Below are positions 44,095 through 51,791 of a stretch of 64,000 nt of DNA, piece after piece (position 1 is the stretch's first letter; each line of letters starts with the position of its first letter). The notes under the pieces are model-generated. The model worked only from the letters and a program-made list of their open reading frames with translations, ran no database searches and was not told the DNA's origin. The DNA is from Puia dinghuensis (lineage in GTDB: Bacteria; Bacteroidota; Bacteroidia; Chitinophagales; Chitinophagaceae). The stretch is taken from contig NZ_BMJC01000002.1 of NCBI RefSeq assembly GCF_014642875.1, forward strand, positions 558,001 through 622,000. Direction: 5' to 3'. The position numbers were made by a program, and so were the translations under genes.

Positions 44095-44679
44095 TTACAG
44101 TACTTCGTCGACACCACCTTCCTCTTCACCTTCACCTTCACCTTCACCTTCTTCGCTTTCTTCCTCCGACTCTTTGTCGCCTTCGACGCCAAAGCCCTCG
44201 GTGCCCTTTGTGAGATCGTATTTTTCTTCCATCTCGGTGAGTTTGTCGCCGACGAGACCCTTTGTTCCATATTGGGAGGGTGCGATGCCTTCGGCCTTTA
44301 CGATGGCAGGATAATCCAGTTTTCCGTTCTCTTCCTTGGAGACGCTGATCAATTCGACGAGAAAGCCCCAGTTCTTTACGAAGTCGTAGACATAGATGAA
44401 TTTCTGGTTGGGATCGCGAATCTCCGAGCCGATGGTGGTCGCATCCATCATTAAGGGTTCTGCCTTATAGGGCTTATCGTATTTCTCAAGCGAGATCTCC
44501 CGGCCCCGCTGCCAATGGTCGTTGCTCCGATAGAAAGTTGCCTGATGCTTGTTATCGAATTCATATGCCTTCAGAATCACCTGGTGTAATTGCAAAAAGG
44601 ACTGCGTGTGCCGTACAGCCACATCCCTGTAAATGCTATCGTCTTCTTCGAAATATACCCGGAATTTCAATATCGCCAT
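44095..44679 (-). CDS. pRiA4b ORF-3-like domain protein with acidic tail
   Basis: The 194 residues begin LKFRVYFEEDDSIYRDVAVRHTQSFLQLHQVILKAYEFD, which fits the plasmid pRiA4b ORF-3-like family. The domain runs to about residue 145. A tail of nearly pure Glu and Gly (encoded by a run of CCTTCA hexamers on the plus strand) ends the protein. The function of the family is not settled. It lies between cca and miaA on one transcript. The hexamer run could expand or contract without a frameshift. Confidence 0.82.
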   Translation of the reverse strand: MAILKFRVYFEEDDSIYRDVAVRHTQSFLQLHQVILKAYEFDNKHQATFYRSNDHWQRGREISLEKYDKPYKAEPLMMDATTIGSEIRDPNQKFIYVYDFVKNWGFLVELISVSKEENGKLDYPAIVKAEGIAPSQYGTKGLVGDKLTEMEEKYDLTKGTEGFGVEGDKESEEESEEGEGEGEGEEEGGVDEVL

Positions 44680-44748
44680 GGCTACAATGCAATTTAGAGT
44701 TCACAAGATACAATAATTGTGCAATTCTGCTATCTCACTGGAAATCTG

Positions 44749-46167
44749 TTATTTCACCGGAACCAACTGCAACTCAGCCGCTTTCTTCATCATGAAATCA
44801 TGGGCGGAGTCATAATTGTTGTCGATGACGCCGTCGAGAATGGCATCGCGGATGGCATTCTTGATATCGCCAACGGTGCGGCCGGGAGGGAGGCCAAACT
44901 TCTCCATGATCATCTCGCCGGTGATCGGGGGTTGCCAGTTGCGGATCTTGTCCTTCTCTTCCACCTCTTTGAGGCGCTGGCGAACCAGTTCGAAATCCTC
45001 CAGGTAGCGTTTGACCTTTTGTTTATTCTTGCTTGTAATGTCGGCCTCACAGAGTGTCATGAGAGCGTCGATGTCGTCACCGGTATCGAAAAGCAGCCGG
45101 CGGATGGCCGAATCCGTGATGTTCTCCTTTGTCAGGCTTATGGGCCGCAGATGGTATTCCACCAATTTGCGTACAAAGCGCATTTTTTCGTTGAGCGGCA
45201 GTTTGAGCTTTGTAAATATTTTGGGAACCATGCGACCGCCGACGACCTCGTGGCCGTGGAAGGTCCAGCCATGGTCTTTCTCAAATTTCTTTGTGGCCGG
45301 CTTGCCGATATCATGGAGGATGGCGGCCCAGCGTAGCCAGAGATCGGTAGTATTGCGGCTGATGTTATCGAGCACCTGGAGGGTGTGGTAAAAGTTGTCC
45401 TTGTGGCCGTGGCCATCGATGTATTCCGCGCCGGCGAGGTCGACCATCTGCGGGAAGATGATCTTAAGGAGGCCGGTGCGATAGAGCAGATCGAAGCCAA
45501 TGGAGGGTTTTGCACTGAGGATGATCTTATTCAGCTCGTCAGTGATACGTTCCTGGGAAATGATCTTTATCCTGGGGGCGTCTTCCCTAATGGCGTTGAG
45601 CGTGGCTTCGGCGATGGTGAAGTTGAGCTGGGTGGCAAAGCGGATGGCGCGGAGCATGCGCAACGGGTCGTCGCTGAAGGTCCTCAGCGGATCGAGCGGG
45701 GTACGGATGATCTTTGCCTCGAGGTCGTTTATTCCCTCGAAGGGATCGATGAGTTGGCCATAGTCGGGGGCGTTGAGGCTGATGGCCATGGCATTGATGG
45801 TAAAGTCGCGGCGAAGCTGGTCGTCCTGCAAAGTGCCGGGTTCGACCTCGGGATTCCGGGATTCGGCGCGATAGCTCTCCTTTCGGGCGCCGACGAATTC
45901 TATCTCCCAATCCTCGTATTTTATCTGGGCGGTGCCGAAGTTCTTGAAATAAGAGACCAAAGGTTTTGGCTTCAGCGATTCGGCAACCTTGTGAGCAAGA
46001 GCGATGCCGTCCCCGACACAGACAATGTCGGCGTCTTTTGTGGGCCGGCCGATGAGTTTGTCACGGACGAAGCCGCCTATAAGATAGACCGGGGCTTCCA
46101 GGGCGGCCGCGGCGCGGGCGATCTTTTCGAAGACGAATAATTCCTTTTCTGTGCAGTTGATGTCCAT
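44749..46167 (-). CDS. cca: CCA-adding tRNA nucleotidyltransferase / poly(A)-polymerase-type with HD domain
   Basis: The 472 residues have the class II nucleotidyltransferase head ([20 protein letters not shown]), the [10 protein letters not shown] motif, the RNA-binding [13 protein letters not shown] segment, and an HD domain ([12 protein letters not shown] with HGHEVVG). It completes the CCA end of tRNAs. It heads a minus-strand series with the pRiA4b-like gene and miaA. Confidence 0.93.
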   Translation of the reverse strand: MDINCTEKELFVFEKIARAAAALEAPVYLIGGFVRDKLIGRPTKDADIVCVGDGIALAHKVAESLKPKPLVSYFKNFGTAQIKYEDWEIEFVGARKESYRAESRNPEVEPGTLQDDQLRRDFTINAMAISLNAPDYGQLIDPFEGINDLEAKIIRTPLDPLRTFSDDPLRMLRAIRFATQLNFTIAEATLNAIREDAPRIKIISQERITDELNKIILSAKPSIGFDLLYRTGLLKIIFPQMVDLAGAEYIDGHGHKDNFYHTLQVLDNISRNTTDLWLRWAAILHDIGKPATKKFEKDHGWTFHGHEVVGGRMVPKIFTKLKLPLNEKMRFVRKLVEYHLRPISLTKENITDSAIRRLLFDTGDDIDALMTLCEADITSKNKQKVKRYLEDFELVRQRLKEVEEKDKIRNWQPPITGEMIMEKFGLPPGRTVGDIKNAIRDAILDGVIDNNYDSAHDFMMKKAAELQLVPVK

Positions 46168-46273
46168 AATTCATGTGCTGGAAATGCGCCTCAGGAAAAA
46201 TAGCGCATTTCCAGCAAAGCGCTAATGTCTGTTCTTGGGCGCAGGCGCCAGGGGCGAAGTTAAAGAATGTGTC

Positions 46274-47323
46274 CTAATATCCGACCGACGGGCGGCCGTC
46301 CATCATGGTTTCCAAAAGTTGGCGGTCTTGAATTTTATTGGCGCAGTTGAAGTGTCCGCGGGGGCAGGCCTTATAGCCATGGAGACCGCAGGGGCGGCAG
46401 TCGAGGGGTTCTGGGGTCTCGACTATGTAGCTTTTATCGCTGAGGGGGCCGAAGCCAAAGGCGGGGATGGTAGAGCAGTAGACAGCCGTGACGGGGGCGT
46501 TGACGGCGGAGGCGAAGTGCATGGGGGCGGAATCGTTGACATAGTTCATGACGGCGTCGCGCATCAGGGCGGTGGATTGGAGGAAGGTGAGCCGGCCGGA
46601 GAGGTCGATAATGTCTTCGCCGGGGGCGTTAGTTTGGATGTACTGACAGAGGTCTTTATCGGAAGGGGCGCCGAGCAGATAGACGGTGGTTTGCGGCGGG
46701 AGATTTTGGATGAAGCTGATCCATTTCTCCTTTGGATATTGTTTGGTAAACCAGACGGAGGCGGGTGAGATGGTGATATAGGGTTTTGTCTTGTACGGCT
46801 TGACTTTATCCTCGTCTGTGGGTGTGGGATAGAGCCGGGGTTTGGCCGGTTTGTCGTCGGTGAAGGCGGCGATGAGGGCCTGGTTGCGCTCGATCTCGTG
46901 AAGCGGCGCGCCCGCGCCAGTCATGGGGAGCGCCGTTTTTTCGGGGGCGCTGACGATATGCGGGATGCGGTGGGTGAAGAAGCGGCTGAGGGGGTTTTTG
47001 TCGAAACCGATGGTTTCCTTTGCACCGGAGAAAGTGGTGAGCAGGCCGGTGGCGGCGAAACGCTGAACATTGATCACCTTGTCGTACTTTGTTTTACGGA
47101 TGCGACGGGTGAGGTCCAGGAGGTTCTTGAACTTGTTTTGTTTTTTGTCCCAGATGAGGACTTCGGTGAGATAGGGATGGCCGGTGAGCAGGGCTTCGTT
47201 GCCTTTTCTGACCAGGAAGTCGATGCGGGCGTCGGGGTAGCACGCGTGGAGCTTTTCGATGAGGGCCGTTGCGAGGACGACGTCGCCAATGAAGGCGGTT
47301 TGTATAACCAGGAATTTTTGCAC
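46274..47323 (-). CDS. GT9-family glycosyltransferase (heptosyltransferase-like)
   Basis: The 349 residues begin VQKFLVIQTAFIGDVVLATALIEKL, the GT9 ADP-heptose:LPS heptosyltransferase entry. ITISPASVWFTKQYPKEKW and DLSGRLTFLQSTALMRDAVMNYVNDSAPMHFASA are later signatures. It would add heptose to lipopolysaccharide core at the inner membrane. The start codon is GTG at 47323. A perfect -7 box (TAAATTTG) ends four bases before it, which suggests a leaderless mRNA started inside the 17-base gap after tsaC. Confidence 0.9.
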   Translation of the reverse strand: MQKFLVIQTAFIGDVVLATALIEKLHACYPDARIDFLVRKGNEALLTGHPYLTEVLIWDKKQNKFKNLLDLTRRIRKTKYDKVINVQRFAATGLLTTFSGAKETIGFDKNPLSRFFTHRIPHIVSAPEKTALPMTGAGAPLHEIERNQALIAAFTDDKPAKPRLYPTPTDEDKVKPYKTKPYITISPASVWFTKQYPKEKWISFIQNLPPQTTVYLLGAPSDKDLCQYIQTNAPGEDIIDLSGRLTFLQSTALMRDAVMNYVNDSAPMHFASAVNAPVTAVYCSTIPAFGFGPLSDKSYIVETPEPLDCRPCGLHGYKACPRGHFNCANKIQDRQLLETMMDGRPSVGY

Positions 47324-47327
47324 CGGG

Positions 47328-47335
47328 CAAATTTA
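47328..47335 (-). promoter_or_regulatory. -7 box TAAATTTG of the GT9 gene, implying a leaderless transcript
   Basis: A perfect TAnnTTTG box between the tsaC stop and the GTG start, with four bases between box and GTG. Confidence 0.55.
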
Positions 47336-47340
47336 GTATA

Positions 47341-47910
47341 TTAAGAGCGGATGACCGTGGGGGTGCCGTCAGCGTTCCATTTGACGATGGCGGAGGGTTC
47401 GCGGGGTGTTTCGTCGTCACGGCGGTGTTCGACGATGTAGTCGACGCCTTGTTTTATGCGTGGATCGATCTCTTTGTAAAAAGGGGGGGCGGGCTCGCCG
47501 GAGATATTAGCAGAAGTGGAGACGAGGGGTTTCCGGAATCGCTTTATCAGATGCCGGCAGAAGGGGTCGTCGACAAGGCGGATGGCGATGGTGCCGTCGG
47601 CATTGATGAGATTAGGTGCGAGTCCGATGGCGCCTTCGTAGATGACGGTGGTAGGTTTTTTGACGATATCCAGAAAGTCGAAGATGCGGAGGTCGGGCTG
47701 GCTGGTATATTTCAAAATATCGCGTTTGTCGGCCACCAGCACGATTAGGCTTTTGGCGGCTTCACGTTGTTTGAGCGAGTAGACTTTGGCGACGGCTTGC
47801 GGGTCGGTGGCGTCGCAGCCGATGCCCCAGATGGTGTCGGTTGGATATAGGATGAGTCCTCCAGATTGGAGGACGGCGAGGGAGCGGTCGATATCGATGT
47901 CGAAGTTCAT
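47341..47910 (-). CDS. tsaC: L-threonylcarbamoyladenylate synthase (Sua5/YrdC/YciO family)
   Basis: The 189-residue YrdC domain has GGLILYPTDTIWGIGCDATD, VYSLKQREAAKSLIVLVAD and RLVDDPFCRHLIKRFRKPLVSTSANISGEPAP, the nucleotide and threonylcarbamoyl-binding motifs. It makes the activated intermediate for t6A37 on ANN-decoding tRNAs. The ATG at 47910 fits the family start; a perfect -7 box lies 13 bases upstream. It is divergent from dapD. Confidence 0.93.
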   Translation of the reverse strand: MNFDIDIDRSLAVLQSGGLILYPTDTIWGIGCDATDPQAVAKVYSLKQREAAKSLIVLVADKRDILKYTSQPDLRIFDFLDIVKKPTTVIYEGAIGLAPNLINADGTIAIRLVDDPFCRHLIKRFRKPLVSTSANISGEPAPPFYKEIDPRIKQGVDYIVEHRRDDETPREPSAIVKWNADGTPTVIRS

Positions 47911-47923
47911 GGTGCTGAAGGTG

Positions 47924-47931
47924 CAAAAATA
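47924..47931 (-). promoter_or_regulatory. -7 box TATTTTTG of tsaC
   Basis: A perfect box 13 bases before the tsaC ATG. It is separated by only four bases from the plus-strand dapD box, so polymerases on the two promoters should exclude each other. Confidence 0.6.
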
Positions 47932-47935
47932 CTTG

Positions 47936-47943
47936 TAAATTCG
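47936..47943 (+). promoter_or_regulatory. Probable -7 box TAAATTCG of dapD
   Basis: One mismatch from TAnnTTTG, 20 bases before the dapD ATG. It sits immediately behind the divergent tsaC box. Confidence 0.4.
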
Positions 47944-47963
47944 CATCCTCAAAAAACGCTGAA

Positions 47964-48779
47964 ATGGAATTGAAACAATTGATCACGGAAGCCTGGGGTA
48001 ACCGGGAATTATTAAAAGAGAACAACTATTCCGACGCGGTGCGGACCGTCATCGAGGAAGTAGATAAAGGCCGGTTGCGGGTGGCGTCGCCCAAAGATGG
48101 GGGCGGATGGACGGTGAATGAATGGGTGAAGCAGGCCATCCTTCTATATTTTGGCATCCAGCAGATGCAGACCTGGGATTTGGCGCCCTTTGAATTCTAT
48201 GATAAGATGCTGCTGAAAAAAGATTATAAATCCCTGGGAGTAAGGGCGGTGCCGCATGCGGTAGCACGTTATGGGGCTTTCCTGGCCCGGAATGTCGTGC
48301 TGATGCCCAGCTATGTGAACATCGGCGCCTATGTCGACGAAGGGACCATGGTGGACACGTGGGCGACGGTTGGCAGTTGTGCGCAGATAGGCAAGGGGGT
48401 ACACCTCAGTGGGGGTGTCGGCATCGGCGGAGTGCTGGAGCCGTTGCAAGCAGCGCCGGTGATCATCGAGGATGGGGCTTTTCTCGGAAGCCGGAGCATC
48501 GTGGTAGAAGGGGTCATCGTTGAAAAGGAGGCGGTGCTTGGCGCCAATGTGGTGCTGACCCAATCGACAAAGATCATCGATGTAAGCGGCGCGTCACCGG
48601 TAGAATATAAAGGCCGGGTGCCGGCGCGGAGCGTGGTGATACCGGGTAGCTATACGAAGAAGTTCCCTGCGGGTGAATATAATGTGACCTGTGCGCTGAT
48701 CATCGGGCAGCGGAAGCCGAGTACTGATCTGAAGACGAGTTTGAATGATGCGCTGAGGGACTTTAACGTGTCTGTTTAG
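47964..48779 (+). CDS. dapD: 2,3,4,5-tetrahydropyridine-2,6-dicarboxylate N-succinyltransferase
   Basis: The 271 residues comprise an N-terminal helical domain and a left-handed beta-helix with hexapeptide repeats (SYVNIGAYVDEGTMVDTWATVGSCAQIGKGVHLSGG). VGIGGVLEPLQAAPVIIEDGAFLGS and a C-terminal PARSVVIPGSY complete the DapD pattern. It catalyses the succinylation step of the lysine/diaminopimelate pathway in the cytoplasm. It probably shares a transcript with the EamA gene eight bases downstream. Confidence 0.96.
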   Translation: MELKQLITEAWGNRELLKENNYSDAVRTVIEEVDKGRLRVASPKDGGGWTVNEWVKQAILLYFGIQQMQTWDLAPFEFYDKMLLKKDYKSLGVRAVPHAVARYGAFLARNVVLMPSYVNIGAYVDEGTMVDTWATVGSCAQIGKGVHLSGGVGIGGVLEPLQAAPVIIEDGAFLGSRSIVVEGVIVEKEAVLGANVVLTQSTKIIDVSGASPVEYKGRVPARSVVIPGSYTKKFPAGEYNVTCALIIGQRKPSTDLKTSLNDALRDFNVSV

Positions 48780-48787
48780 CCTTAGCG

Positions 48788-49750
48788 ATGGCAACGCGCA
48801 AGACCTTATTGACCGGGTTCCTGATCTCTTTTTCAGGCGCCATTATCTTTTCCACAAAAGCCATTTTGGTGAAGCTGGCCTTCCGCAGCACGCATACGGA
48901 TGGCCTGACGCTGCTGATGTTGCGGATGCTGCTCTCCCTACCCTTCTATCTGATAGTGGCGTTTTGGGGTAGCCGGAAAGAGGGGAATGTGCGGATGAGT
49001 CGGCGGCAGTGGTTTTATGTGGTGTTGCTTGGATTGCTGGGATATTACCTGAGCAGTTTCTTTGATTTTATCGGGCTGCAGTATATTTCGGCGGGGTTGG
49101 AGCGGCTGATCCTGTTCCTATATCCGAGTTTTTCGGTATTGATCAATGCCGTGGTGTTCCGGCAGCGCATCAGCCGGGCGCAGTTTTGGGCGCTGGCGCT
49201 TACCTATCTGGGGATCGGCATCGCTTATTTCGGAGAGTTAAAGATCGATACGGCGAATCCGCATTTCTACTGGGGTAGTTTTCTTATTTTTTTGTGTTCC
49301 ATTACCTATGCTTTCTACCTGTCGGGTACGGGGCGGATGGTGCCGGTGCTTGGTGCGGCGAAGTTTACGACGTATAGTATGCTGGCGGCGACGGGGGCGG
49401 TGTTGTTGCATTACTTTGTACGGCAGTTGGCCCAGGGTGGCGTGTTGCTGCCTGTGTCGACCGGCAGCGGCGGGCTTTGGGGTTATGGCGTGTTGCTGGC
49501 GCTGGTGGCGACGGTGATCCCTTCCTTTATGCTGTCGGCGGGGATGAAGATCATCGGGCCGAACAATGCGGCCATAGTGACGAGTGTGGGGCCGGTGTCG
49601 ACGATCCTCCAGGCACATTTTCTTTTGGGTGATCCGATCTTCGCGGAGCAGGTGGTGGGGACGGTGCTGGTGATCACAGGAGTGCTGATCATCGGGTGGA
49701 AGGGAAGGAAGGCGGAGGCCGCGATAGAGGCGGAGGAGGCGGCGCATTAG
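48788..49750 (+). CDS. EamA/DMT-family transporter
   Basis: The 320 residues contain ten hydrophobic helices in two five-helix EamA repeats. The first starts at FLISFSGAIIFSTKAILVKLAF, and the second ends at GTVLVITGVLIIGWKGRKAEA. PSFMLSAGMKIIGPNNAAIVTSVGPV is the conserved DMT helix-8/9 region. Such proteins export metabolites or amino acids. It follows dapD by eight bases; a link to lysine-pathway metabolites is possible but not shown. The substrate is unknown. Confidence 0.92.
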   Translation: MATRKTLLTGFLISFSGAIIFSTKAILVKLAFRSTHTDGLTLLMLRMLLSLPFYLIVAFWGSRKEGNVRMSRRQWFYVVLLGLLGYYLSSFFDFIGLQYISAGLERLILFLYPSFSVLINAVVFRQRISRAQFWALALTYLGIGIAYFGELKIDTANPHFYWGSFLIFLCSITYAFYLSGTGRMVPVLGAAKFTTYSMLAATGAVLLHYFVRQLAQGGVLLPVSTGSGGLWGYGVLLALVATVIPSFMLSAGMKIIGPNNAAIVTSVGPVSTILQAHFLLGDPIFAEQVVGTVLVITGVLIIGWKGRKAEAAIEAEEAAH

Positions 49751-49788
49751 GGCGGAGACGGCGCTTGAAAGGTTATTCATTTGTTATT

Positions 49789-49872
49789 ATGGTAAAAAAA
49801 CAAGACTTCACCGTCGTGTCAATTTCGCCCGACGGCGTGTACGCTTTAAGGATAGTCGTGCATTTCTCTTGA
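49789..49872 (+). CDS. Very short ORF, 27 residues, unknown
   Basis: An ATG reads MVKKQDFTVVSISPDGVYAL and seven more residues to TGA in the 226-base gap before the lipoprotein gene. The codons look acceptable, but there is no promoter box close upstream and no homologue is known to me. It may be chance. Confidence 0.2.
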   Translation: MVKKQDFTVVSISPDGVYALRIVVHFS

Positions 49873-49976
49873 TTTTTTCCTTGGTGTTTTCCCCAATTTC
49901 CCACCCCGCAAATGGCATCTGCTTTGTCCTTAACACCTAAGATGTTATTTTGGTTCTCTAAACCTAAATAACCGAT

Positions 49977-50480
49977 ATGAAAAGGACACTCTACGCCTTT
50001 ATTTTAATTATTGCTCTGACCGTACTTAATTCATGCGCTTCTATTGTCAGCAAATCGAACTGGCCGGTGCACGTGGCCAGTGATCCGGCGGGCGCCACCG
50101 TCATGATCACCAACCGTCACGGGGTACAGGTGTATAAAGGGACCACACCTGTAATGCTCACTTTAAAATCGGGAGCCGGCTTTTTCAAGAAGGAGTCCTA
50201 CACTGTCCATTTTGAGTTCGCGGGATACGCTTCTCAGGATATCCCCCTGGAATGCAAGGTCAATGGCTGGTATTGGGGAAACCTTCTCATCGGAGGTCTT
50301 CTCGGCTTTTTAGTTATCGATCCTGCTACGGGGGCCATGTACAAGTTGGAGACTCCGGCTGTGGATGCGAGATTGGCAAAGGATGCTACCGGTAGCGTCG
50401 AACAGACGCCCACTCTGAAGATCGCCAACATCAACAATTTGCCGCAAAGTATAGCGAAGAACCTGGTAAGGATAAATTAG
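49977..50480 (+). CDS. PEGA-like lipoprotein of unknown function
   Basis: The 167 residues have a lipobox (LTVLNSCAS). A PEGA-like beta domain follows (VHVASDPAGATVMITNRHGVQVYKGTTPVMLTLK, then YTVHFEFAGYASQDIPLE), and a short hydrophobic Gly-rich turn (NGWYWGNLLIGGLLGFLVID) could contact the membrane. It is probably anchored in the outer or inner membrane leaflet. A near-consensus -7 box (TATTTTGG) lies about 26 bases upstream. Function unknown. Confidence 0.82.
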   Translation: MKRTLYAFILIIALTVLNSCASIVSKSNWPVHVASDPAGATVMITNRHGVQVYKGTTPVMLTLKSGAGFFKKESYTVHFEFAGYASQDIPLECKVNGWYWGNLLIGGLLGFLVIDPATGAMYKLETPAVDARLAKDATGSVEQTPTLKIANINNLPQSIAKNLVRIN

Positions 50481-50524
50481 GGGTCGAAAGAATTTCGCCA
50501 TTCCGGATAAAAAACAAAGTTTTC

Positions 50525-50556
50525 TTGGGTTACAATTTTTTCTTTTCCTATATTTG
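50525..50556 (+). promoter_or_regulatory. Promoter of tRNA-Leu (TTG-N21-TATATTTG)
   Basis: A TTG at 50525-50527 and a perfect -7 box TATATTTG at 50549-50556 lie 52 bases before the tRNA, which is the standard Bacteroidota housekeeping layout. Confidence 0.65.
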
Positions 50557-50608
50557 CAGCCCCGAATAAGGAATTCTCTCTACGGAGAGTGTTCATTATC
50601 AAGAGGAT

Positions 50609-50690
50609 GCCCAGGTGGCGAAATTGGTAGACGCACTGTTTTCAGGTAGCAGCGCCGTAAGGTGTGCTGGTTCGAATCCAGTCCTGGGCA
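50609..50690 (+). tRNA. tRNA-Leu (anticodon CAG)
   Basis: The acceptor GCCCAGG pairs with CCTGGGC, with discriminator A at 50690 and no encoded CCA. The D arm (TGGCGAAATTGGTAGACGCA), the anticodon loop TTCAGGT with CAG, a class II variable arm and the T arm GGTTCGAATCC are all present. The 3' part is duplicated twice downstream. Confidence 0.97.
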
Positions 50691-50816
50691 CGAAGGCCCC
50701 TCAACGAATGTTGAGGGGTTTTTGCATTTCAGCAGCGGGGCAAGCTTTGCTTGCCTAAGCGGATGAATGCAAAAACGAACGAGCGAAGCGAGTGGGGGCC
50801 TTCGGGTACGCCCCTC
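50675..50816 (+). repeat. Direct repeat copy 1: tRNA-Leu 3' end plus hairpin-rich tail
   Basis: 142 bases starting in the tRNA T arm recur at 57051-57191 with about six differences. The tail contains the tRNA terminator hairpin, GGCAAGC-TTT-GCTTGCC, and a GC-rich stem around GGGGCCTTCGGGTACGCCCC. Confidence 0.9.
50697..50723 (+). terminator. Terminator of tRNA-Leu
   Basis: CCCCTCAAC-GAAT-GTTGAGGGG followed by TTTTT, seven bases after the tRNA. Confidence 0.88.
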
Positions 50817-50857
50817 GCAGGAGTATCTGGATCAGCGGAGGCCGTCAGGCCGGAGAT

Positions 50858-50874
50858 AATCCAGTCCTGGGCAC
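50858..50874 (+). repeat. Direct repeat copy 2: 17-base tRNA-Leu 3' end
   Basis: AATCCAGTCCTGGGCAC, identical to the tRNA 3' end and its first flanking base, occurs again 183 bases after copy 1, followed by a different terminator. It resembles an attachment-site core. Confidence 0.85.
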
Positions 50875-50877
50875 AAC

Positions 50878-50914
50878 AAAAGCCTTGTAAAGTATTGACT
50901 TACAAGGCTTTTTT
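50878..50914 (+). terminator. Terminator after repeat copy 2
   Basis: A perfect 13-bp stem (AAAAGCCTTGTAA with TTACAAGGCTTTT) with a 9-base loop and T tract. It could be the original terminator of the tRNA gene before insertions, or belong to the inserted DNA. Confidence 0.8.
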
Positions 50915-50925
50915 ATTCCCCCTGC

Positions 50926-50982
50926 GTCAAATTTGTGTCGCTTTTCCCCGCTTTCTACCACTATTCACGACACAAATTTGAC
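50926..50982. repeat. 15-bp inverted repeat in the island left end
   Basis: GTCAAATTTGTGTCG (50926-50940) and its exact complement (50968-50982) are separated by 27 bases. It lies next to the duplicated tRNA end. It may be a recombinase arm site or a relic; no gene overlaps it. Confidence 0.7.
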
Positions 50983-51473
50983 ACTCCAAATGACACACGA
51001 AATTGCGTGCTTGCCGCCAGCACAAGACCAACACACCTCGGTCGAAAAGAAGGGGGAACTTCCGTTATCAGAACCTCACGGCGCGCAACAACCGAAAAGC
51101 GAAACGTCAGGCTACAATGACATGCCTTTCAAAGCCACTTTGGCAGAAAGGCCCCGGCATAGTCAGCCAGTAACAAAATATTTTCCTTCACAGGTCTTCT
51201 CACATTTTACCGTGTTCAACAACCCCTGCGTCGCAGCATTGCCCGGGAGGCTGATGTCCTCAAACCGGCACTTACCTTGTATCCTTATTCTTCAACCCTT
51301 CAACTTTACTCGCTATAAATATCTTGAAGCGAAAGAATGCAAAGGGCGACAAAATCACATTCTATTATGACTTTGGTCGCGATCCAAGGCAGCGGCCCAC
51401 AACCGGCATATTTATTTACACCAAGCCCAAGGATCAAATACAAAAAAACCACAACAAGGAAGCGCTTGCCCTT
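50983..51473. other. Gene-free stretch, no recognisable content
   Basis: About 490 bases with only short open frames that lack promoter, start context or protein-like composition. I see no RNA gene or intact transposon. It is probably decayed island DNA. Confidence 0.5.
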
Positions 51474-51560
51474 CTACTTTTCGGGCCTCCCATAGCTTTT
51501 GTCCACCATCTTCAAGGCTTTTTCCAAATCCTGGAACAACGCATCAAACGGCTTCATCAT
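51474..51560 (-). CDS. Short ORF, 28 residues, unknown
   Basis: Reads MMKPFDALFQDLEKALKMVD then KSYGRPEK. The composition is helix-like and protein-like, so it could be a small protein or the intact start of a lost gene. No promoter box is obvious. It is upstream on the same strand as nothing recognisable. Confidence 0.3.
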   Translation of the reverse strand: MMKPFDALFQDLEKALKMVDKSYGRPEK

Positions 51561-51740
51561 GACTGCTCGGTTTTAGTTTGTGACATCTAAACTAAAGCAG
51601 TCCAGCGATCCGGTTTATACCACAACGCACAAGCGCCCCAAAACTCGTAGAATTCCCTATTGAGCCCCCGTAGTCCGCGTAGCGCGCGCTGCATCGGCTA
51701 CGCACAAGCGCGTAGCCCGTTGAGCAGGTCATAAAACAAA

Positions 51741-51767
51741 AAACCGCCGGGATCATCCCGACGGTTT
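51741..51767 (-). terminator. Terminator of the PD-(D/E)XK gene
   Basis: AAACCG-C-CGGGAT / ATCCCG-A-CGGTTT forms a hairpin with one mismatch, and on the minus strand a T-rich tail follows. It begins 24 bases after the stop at 51792. Confidence 0.8.
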
Positions 51768-51791
51768 CAATATCGTATCTACAACGAGAAG

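Noticed and set aside
44110-44165. Hexamer repeat in the acidic tail of the pRiA4b-like gene as a phase-variation switch
   Set aside because: The unit is six bases, so copy changes keep the frame and could only alter tail length.
50933-51370. Plus-strand open frame of 145 codons at the island left end
   Set aside because: It crosses the 15-bp inverted repeat, shows no domain or protein-like pattern and has no promoter box close to a start.
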